Source: JBQTJN01 sp052387095
GTDB lineage: Bacteria > Pseudomonadota > Alphaproteobacteria > Micavibrionales > Micavibrionaceae
Direction of reading: 5' to 3'
Length of the DNA: 37,236 nucleotides
Assembly: GCA_052387095.1 (NCBI GenBank)
Contig: JBQTJN010000016.1
Span: 1 to 37,236, forward strand
Shown: positions 32,797-37,236 of the stretch, one piece after another
How the letters are laid out: each line of letters starts with the position of its first letter
Numbering within the stretch: the first letter of the stretch is position 1
The notes under the pieces: generated by a model
Database searches by the model: none
Told to the model about the DNA's origin: nothing
Seen by the model: the letters and a program-made list of their open reading frames with translations, nothing else
Position numbers and translations under genes: made by a program

Positions 32797-34251
32797 CCCC
32801 GCCATCAGGATATATTTCAGCTCCAGATATTCATCCAGCCCGTATTTCGAGCCTTCGCGGCCCGTGCCAGATTGCTTGATGCCACCAAACGGCGCAACTT
32901 CGCTCGAGAGAATACCGGTGTTCACGGCCACCATCCCGTATTCCAGCGCCTCCGCCACGCGCCAGACGCGGGAGAGATTATTGGCGTAGAAATAGGATGC
33001 CAGGCCGTAAATTGTATCGTTAGCGAGTCTAATTACTTCCGCTTCATCCTTGAATTTGAACAAGGGCGCGACAGGGCCGAAGGTTTCCTCGCAGGAAATC
33101 ATCATGTCCGGCGTAACATCGGCGAGCACAGTGGGCTCGAAGAATGTATGACCCAGCGCGTGCGGCTTGCCGCCCACCAGGATTTTCGCGCCGCCATCGA
33201 CGGCGTTCTTCACATGCTCCTGCACTTTTTCGAGCGCGTCCGTGTCGATCAGCGGGCCGATATGTACACCGCTTTCCGCGCCGTTGCCGACCTTCATCGT
33301 TTTCACTTTTTCGGTGAGTTTTTTCGAGAATTCATCATAGACGCTGTCCTGCACGTAGATGCGGTTGGCGCAAACGCAGGTCTGACCGGCATTCCGGTAT
33401 TTGCATTGAAGCGCGCCTTCGGCGGCCTTATCGATATCGGCATCGTCAAAAACAATGAACGGCGCGTTGCCGCCGAGTTCGAGCGAGAGTTTTTTTATGC
33501 CATCGGCACATTGTTTCATCAGGGTGCGCCCGACTTCGGTTGAGCCGGTGAAAGACAATTTACGCACGACCGGGTTTTCACACAATTCCTTGCCGATCTC
33601 GCGCGAGCTTTTCGACGGGATGACGTTGAAGACGCCCTTCGGCACGCCCGCCTCTTCCGCCAGCACAGCGAGCGCCAAGGCCGAGAGCGGTGTGTAGGCA
33701 GCAGGCTTGCAGATAATCGGGCAACCGGCGGCCAATGCGGGTCCTACTTTGCGTGTAATCATGGCGGAGGGAAAATTCCACGGCGTGATGGAAGCGCAGA
33801 CACCGACCGGCTGCTTGATGACAATCATGCGAGCATTTGGAATATTGCTGGGTATGACGTCGCCATATGCGCGCTTGCCCTCTTCCGCGAACCATTCGAA
33901 GAAGGCGGCGGCATAGAGTGTTTCGCCCCTGGATTCCGCCAGCGGCTTACCCTGCTCCGCCGTCATGATGGTGGCGAGGTCATCGGCGTTATCAACCATG
34001 AGCGTCGCCCATTTATTGAGAATTTTCGCGCGGTCTTTAGCAGTTTTTTTCGACCATTCCGGGAGCGATTTTTCAGCAGCTTCGATGGCTACTTTCGTTT
34101 CCCCGACGCCGAGATCGGCGACATTGGCGATCACTTCGTCCGTGGCCGGGTTCTTAACCTCGAACGTCTTGCCGGATTTCGCATTGACCCACGCGCCATC
34201 AATATAGGCCCTGGTTTGCAGGAGAGATTTATTTTTCAAAGATAAAGTCAT
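32788..34251 (-). CDS. gabD: Succinate-semialdehyde dehydrogenase (NADP-dependent)
   Basis: Oxidises succinate semialdehyde to succinate, the last step of GABA degradation (487 residues). The aldehyde dehydrogenase signatures are TPWNFPSAMITRKVGPALAA, the glycine motif FTGSTEVGR, the general-base ELGGNAPFIVFDDAD, and the catalytic Cys in NAGQTCVCANR. The C-terminal APFGGIKQSGTGREGSKYGL is typical of GabD. The exact substrate within the GabD/glutarate-semialdehyde group is inferred from overall similarity. No gabT is nearby. Its ATG overlaps the ispG stop as ATGA. Confidence 0.9.
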   Translation of the reverse strand: MTLSLKNKSLLQTRAYIDGAWVNAKSGKTFEVKNPATDEVIANVADLGVGETKVAIEAAEKSLPEWSKKTAKDRAKILNKWATLMVDNADDLATIMTAEQGKPLAESRGETLYAAAFFEWFAEEGKRAYGDVIPSNIPNARMIVIKQPVGVCASITPWNFPSAMITRKVGPALAAGCPIICKPAAYTPLSALALAVLAEEAGVPKGVFNVIPSKSSREIGKELCENPVVRKLSFTGSTEVGRTLMKQCADGIKKLSLELGGNAPFIVFDDADIDKAAEGALQCKYRNAGQTCVCANRIYVQDSVYDEFSKKLTEKVKTMKVGNGAESGVHIGPLIDTDALEKVQEHVKNAVDGGAKILVGGKPHALGHTFFEPTVLADVTPDMMISCEETFGPVAPLFKFKDEAEVIRLANDTIYGLASYFYANNLSRVWRVAEALEYGMVAVNTGILSSEVAPFGGIKQSGTGREGSKYGLDEYLELKYILMAGLR

Positions 34252-35492
34252 GAAGCTGCTTTCATTTGCGGTTTTGCAAAACGTGTTTGTATGTAATTTT
34301 CAACCAGGGCCTGGAATTCTTCGGCGATATTATCACCGCGCAATGTGTGGCTTTTCTTGCCGTCGGTGAAAACCGGCGCAACAGGACTCTCGCCGGTGCC
34401 GGGCAGGCTGATGCCGATATCGGCATGCTTGCTTTCGCCGGGTCCGTTAACGATGCAGCCCATGACCGCGACCTTCAGCGCTTCGGAGCCCGGATACTGC
34501 TCCTTCCAGACCGGCATTTGTTCCTGAAGATAGGTCTCGATTTTTTGCGCCAGTTCCTGGAATGTCGTGCTGGTGGTGCGACCGCAGCCCGGACACGCGC
34601 TGACCTCGGGCGCGAAGGTGCGCAGACCCAGTGATTGCAAAATATCCTGGCAGACTTTCACCTCGATCGTGCGGTCGCCGTTGGGCTCCGGGGTGAGCGA
34701 GGCGCGGATGGTATCGCCGATACCTTCATAGAGCAAAATTCCTTCCGCGAGCGCGGTGGCGACAATGCCTTTCGAACCCATGCCGGCTTCGGTTAAACCC
34801 AGATGCAGCGCGTAATCGGAACGGCGCGCCAGCTCGCGGTAGACGGCGATCAAATTCGGTACGCGGCTGACCTTGGCCGAGAGAATGATCCGGTCCCGGC
34901 GCAGGCCGATGCTTTCCGCTTTTGCCGCGCTGATCAGCGCTGATTGCACCAGCGCCTCGCGGATCACCGCATCAAGGGGCAGCGGAGCGGAGCGCGCCGC
35001 GTTTTCATCCATCAAGCGCGCCGAGAGGTCCTGATCGAGAGAACCCCAGTTGACGCCGATGCGTACAGGCTTGTTATATTCGATCGCTTTTTCAATCATG
35101 ATTTCGAATTGCTTGTCGCGTTTGGCACCGAAGCCGACATTGCCGGGATTGATGCGGTATTTATCCAGGCTGCGCGCCAGTTCCGGAAATTCAGTGAGCA
35201 GGGTGTGGCCGTTATAGTGAAAGCAACCAACCAGCGGCACATCGAGCCCTTCGCGGTCCAGCATCTCGCGGATGGCAGGCACGCCCCTTGCCGCTGCCTC
35301 ATTGTTGACCGTGACACGGACGATTTCGGAGCCGGCCAGGAACAGCTGTTTGATCTGCACATAGCTGGAGAGCACATCGGCGGTGTCGGTGTTGGTCATG
35401 CTCTGAACGACAACAGGCGCCCCGCCTCCAGCCGTCACATTGCGGATGCGTACGGCGTGGGTTGTATGGCGTTTATCGTGGGAAATATCCAT
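34248..35492 (-). CDS. ispG: 4-hydroxy-3-methylbut-2-en-1-yl diphosphate synthase (IspG/GcpE)
   Basis: Converts MEcPP to HMBPP in the MEP isoprenoid pathway with a [4Fe-4S] cluster (414 residues). Cluster ligands are C300, C303 (ACPGCGR) and C346, with E353 (GCIVNGPGE). The N-terminal TIM-barrel shows VVVQSMTNTDTADV and GNVGFGAKRD. The two-domain bacterial form is complete, and flavodoxin or ferredoxin would supply electrons. It lies 40 bases after the membrane protein gene and overlaps gabD by 4 bases, so the three may be one transcript. Confidence 0.96.
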   Translation of the reverse strand: MDISHDKRHTTHAVRIRNVTAGGGAPVVVQSMTNTDTADVLSSYVQIKQLFLAGSEIVRVTVNNEAAARGVPAIREMLDREGLDVPLVGCFHYNGHTLLTEFPELARSLDKYRINPGNVGFGAKRDKQFEIMIEKAIEYNKPVRIGVNWGSLDQDLSARLMDENAARSAPLPLDAVIREALVQSALISAAKAESIGLRRDRIILSAKVSRVPNLIAVYRELARRSDYALHLGLTEAGMGSKGIVATALAEGILLYEGIGDTIRASLTPEPNGDRTIEVKVCQDILQSLGLRTFAPEVSACPGCGRTTSTTFQELAQKIETYLQEQMPVWKEQYPGSEALKVAVMGCIVNGPGESKHADIGISLPGTGESPVAPVFTDGKKSHTLRGDNIAEEFQALVENYIQTRFAKPQMKAAS

Positions 35493-35532
35493 GCTCTTTT
35501 CTAAAGAAAAGCCGGCGCGGGGTCAAATAGCT

Positions 35533-37209
35533 TTAAGCTGCCAGCTTAAGAACGGAGCCTTCATCCATTTTGTCTGCAAAATAGGTCTTATTCCGGCCCT
35601 GCCAATTCAAAATATTCGTCCGCTTTTGCGCTTCATAATTTGACATTGCCGCACGAGTAAATTTTCTCATAAGACTTGATAGGAATCCCGCCTGCTTTTC
35701 AGAGGCCGTATTATAGACGGGCGTGATAGAAAGCGATTCATCATATGTGCGTTTACCAAAAAAACCGGACTGATAATAATTTTTCTTGTCAGCTTCGGTT
35801 TTCGCAATCTTCCGGCCTTCACTGAGATCGAGAGTTTGAACTTTTTTCGAGAATATTTCTTTGAAATGTTCGAGCAATGAAATGGATTCCGGCTCCTGCG
35901 TAGCATTGCTGAGTGGGTTTATGAGACCTTCATGATCCATTGGCGCGCGGATTAACAAGTCTCTCAATGCATTTGCTTTTCTCGTAAAAAAGCCCAACTC
36001 TTTGTCAAGTGGAGGCGGCTCCCCGCCCACAATAGAAGCCTTGACTTTTTCCTTGGTTGTTTTTGTCTTCGGCTTCGGGGATTTCACATCATTCGCACGC
36101 TGCGGCGTGCATTGCACAACCACATCGCCGGGAAGTTTCTTTATCGTAGCATCTCCTATGATTTTTGCCTTAGGAAAGGTCTTGCGAATTCTTTCGGCCA
36201 CATATGCATGACGAGAAATTGACGTCCTGCTGCCATTGAATGCCGGTTTGAAAACAATAACATTTTCCGTGCATTGATTTTTATGTTTCTGAAGGAAATT
36301 TTCCAGTTCCCTCTCAAGATCGGGCGTTAAATTCTCATTCCTGGTGTCTTTGGCGTTCCAACGGAGAACCAGCTCGCTCGTTTTATTATTAACGGGCGCT
36401 CTTTTTTGTTTCTGTGCCGGGCGCGTTTCGGCGTTGGAGGTTTTTTTCTTCGAAACACTATTTTTATTGATCGAAACAGTTGATGATTTCTGCACTTTTG
36501 TAGCAGGAGATAATTTTTCATTTCCTTCCCGGAAGAGGAAAATGCCGCGCTGCTTGTCGTGTTCAGTTGTATATTGCACGCCAGGATTCTTTTTGGTCGA
36601 AGGCGCTATTTTTATCTCAATGCCCAGCTCACGGCCAATTGATTTCATTACGCGGATCGTGGCCCCGCGCCGCTCATCTGCATCATTCCATGGTGTGCGG
36701 TTTCCGAAATAACTTACGACTTGATATTCACCACTGCCGTTTTCACGCAAAAGTTTCTCAAAGCTGGCCCGCATATCTTTATGTACAAATTCAGACTTAT
36801 AACCAAAATTTCCAAGCAAGGATTTTTGGATGTCTTTCGGCGGCAGATGCGTTCCATCATCGGACTGTAAAATTTCAGGCGTGGTTTTCACCTGTAGCGG
36901 CGGTGGCGTTGGACTGGGCATGGGTGTCGAAGACGGCGGTTTCTGAACGTGAACGATGTCTATTTCATCAGATTTTATTTCCGCGTCCGAAGATTGCCAC
37001 CACTTGGCAAACCCGAGGATTGATCCGCCGATTAAAACAAAAATACTCAATGCGGCGGCCATAGGCTTAAGGTGCGGGCGCATTTCTTTAGAAATCGTAG
37101 AAGGCGTTGCTTTTGCGAAATTTGAAGACGCACTCACATGCGGCTTAATATTCAATTCATAAAAGGATGGCTTTTTTTCTATCGATTTAACAGCATACTT
37201 ATCTTTCAC
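35533..37209 (-). CDS. Single-pass membrane protein of unknown function, probably 5'-partial
   Basis: At least 558 residues, no family recognised. A cytoplasmic N-terminal part of about 48 residues precedes one membrane helix (about 50-69, MAAALSIFVLIGGSILGFA). A Pro-rich linker (STPMPSPTPPPLQ) and a long periplasmic part follow. Two segments look alike: about 145-225 (SFEKLL, then YQVVSYF and ATIRVMKSIGRELGIEIKI) and about 295-370 (LENFLQ, then NVIVFKP and AYVAERIRKTFPKAKIIGD), joined by a Lys/Ser-rich linker. A basic C-terminal part ends in KTYFADKMDEGSVLKLAA. The first codon shown is GTG with no ribosome-binding site, and the frame stays open to the window edge, so the true start is probably outside. 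It is co-oriented with ispG. Confidence 0.7.
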   Translation of the reverse strand: MKDKYAVKSIEKKPSFYELNIKPHVSASSNFAKATPSTISKEMRPHLKPMAAALSIFVLIGGSILGFAKWWQSSDAEIKSDEIDIVHVQKPPSSTPMPSPTPPPLQVKTTPEILQSDDGTHLPPKDIQKSLLGNFGYKSEFVHKDMRASFEKLLRENGSGEYQVVSYFGNRTPWNDADERRGATIRVMKSIGRELGIEIKIAPSTKKNPGVQYTTEHDKQRGIFLFREGNEKLSPATKVQKSSTVSINKNSVSKKKTSNAETRPAQKQKRAPVNNKTSELVLRWNAKDTRNENLTPDLERELENFLQKHKNQCTENVIVFKPAFNGSRTSISRHAYVAERIRKTFPKAKIIGDATIKKLPGDVVVQCTPQRANDVKSPKPKTKTTKEKVKASIVGGEPPPLDKELGFFTRKANALRDLLIRAPMDHEGLINPLSNATQEPESISLLEHFKEIFSKKVQTLDLSEGRKIAKTEADKKNYYQSGFFGKRTYDESLSITPVYNTASEKQAGFLSSLMRKFTRAAMSNYEAQKRTNILNWQGRNKTYFADKMDEGSVLKLAA

Positions 37210-37236
37210 TGTCTTCTGTGTGGCTAGATAGGAATC

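Noticed and set aside
35533..37209. RodZ, because it lies just upstream of ispG
   Set aside because: The visible periplasmic part does not resemble the RodZ beta-domain and is much longer and Lys-rich. The N-terminal helix-turn-helix cannot be seen within the window.

Overview
The window is a compact, gene-dense stretch of a chromosome that looks alphaproteobacterial. The main evidence is gene order: nuoJKLMN followed by birA, coaX, rnj (RNase J), a DUF1467 protein and proS. That is the usual alphaproteobacterial arrangement at the end of the complex I cluster, and DUF1467 is itself largely an alphaproteobacterial family. Two genes are unusual for that class: a prolyl-tRNA synthetase of the archaeal/eukaryotic type and a fused PurS-PurL. 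A Micavibrio-like or other early-branching lineage is possible, but the sequence alone does not settle it.

Layout. Nearly all genes are on the minus strand, so they are described here in transcription order, right to left. At the right edge is an unrecognised single-pass membrane protein (35533-37209, frame open to the window end), then ispG and gabD. Convergent to gabD is an 86-residue unknown. Next come ald, a plus-strand DUF3137 membrane protein, typA, a possible 15-codon micro-ORF, two small secreted proteins, a plus-strand DUF378 protein, a periplasmic Cu/Zn superoxide dismutase and tRNA-Asp(GTC).

The 14 complex I genes nuoA-nuoN follow, in three minus-strand blocks: nuoA-B-C-(unknown)-D-(Nudix)-E-F-glsB at 25739-19778, nuoG-(NTP pyrophosphatase)-H-I at 15941-11995, and nuoJ-K-L-M-N-birA-coaX-rnj-DUF1467-(secreted unknown)-proS at 11120-9. 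Two plus-strand inserts separate the blocks: purSL-purQ between F and G, and a PagL-type lipid A deacylase between I and J.

How the genes work together. The nuo genes encode a complete proton-pumping NADH:quinone oxidoreductase with all expected Fe-S ligands visible. Genes within each block mostly overlap by 1-4 bases or abut, which indicates translational coupling. Extra small genes are woven in with start/stop overlaps: a Nudix hydrolase, a MazG-like NTP pyrophosphatase, and a 182-residue protein of unknown function between nuoC and nuoD. The rest is housekeeping: cofactor activation (birA, coaX), RNA decay (rnj), translation (proS, typA, tRNA-Asp), purine synthesis (purSL, purQ), isoprenoid synthesis (ispG), alanine and GABA catabolism (ald, gabD), and oxidative-stress defence (sodC).

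Non-coding structure. Several REP-like palindromes lie between genes: two related elements in convergent gaps, one in the typA leader and two GC-rich hairpins. There is one clear bidirectional terminator. A 13-base direct repeat lies upstream of nuoA, and a near-copy lies upstream of a small secreted protein. No CRISPR array, insertion sequence, phage or obvious multi-gene novel system is visible. The best candidates for something undescribed are the 182-residue gene inside nuo, the nucleotide-sanitation genes coupled to complex I, and the 558-residue membrane protein upstream of ispG.
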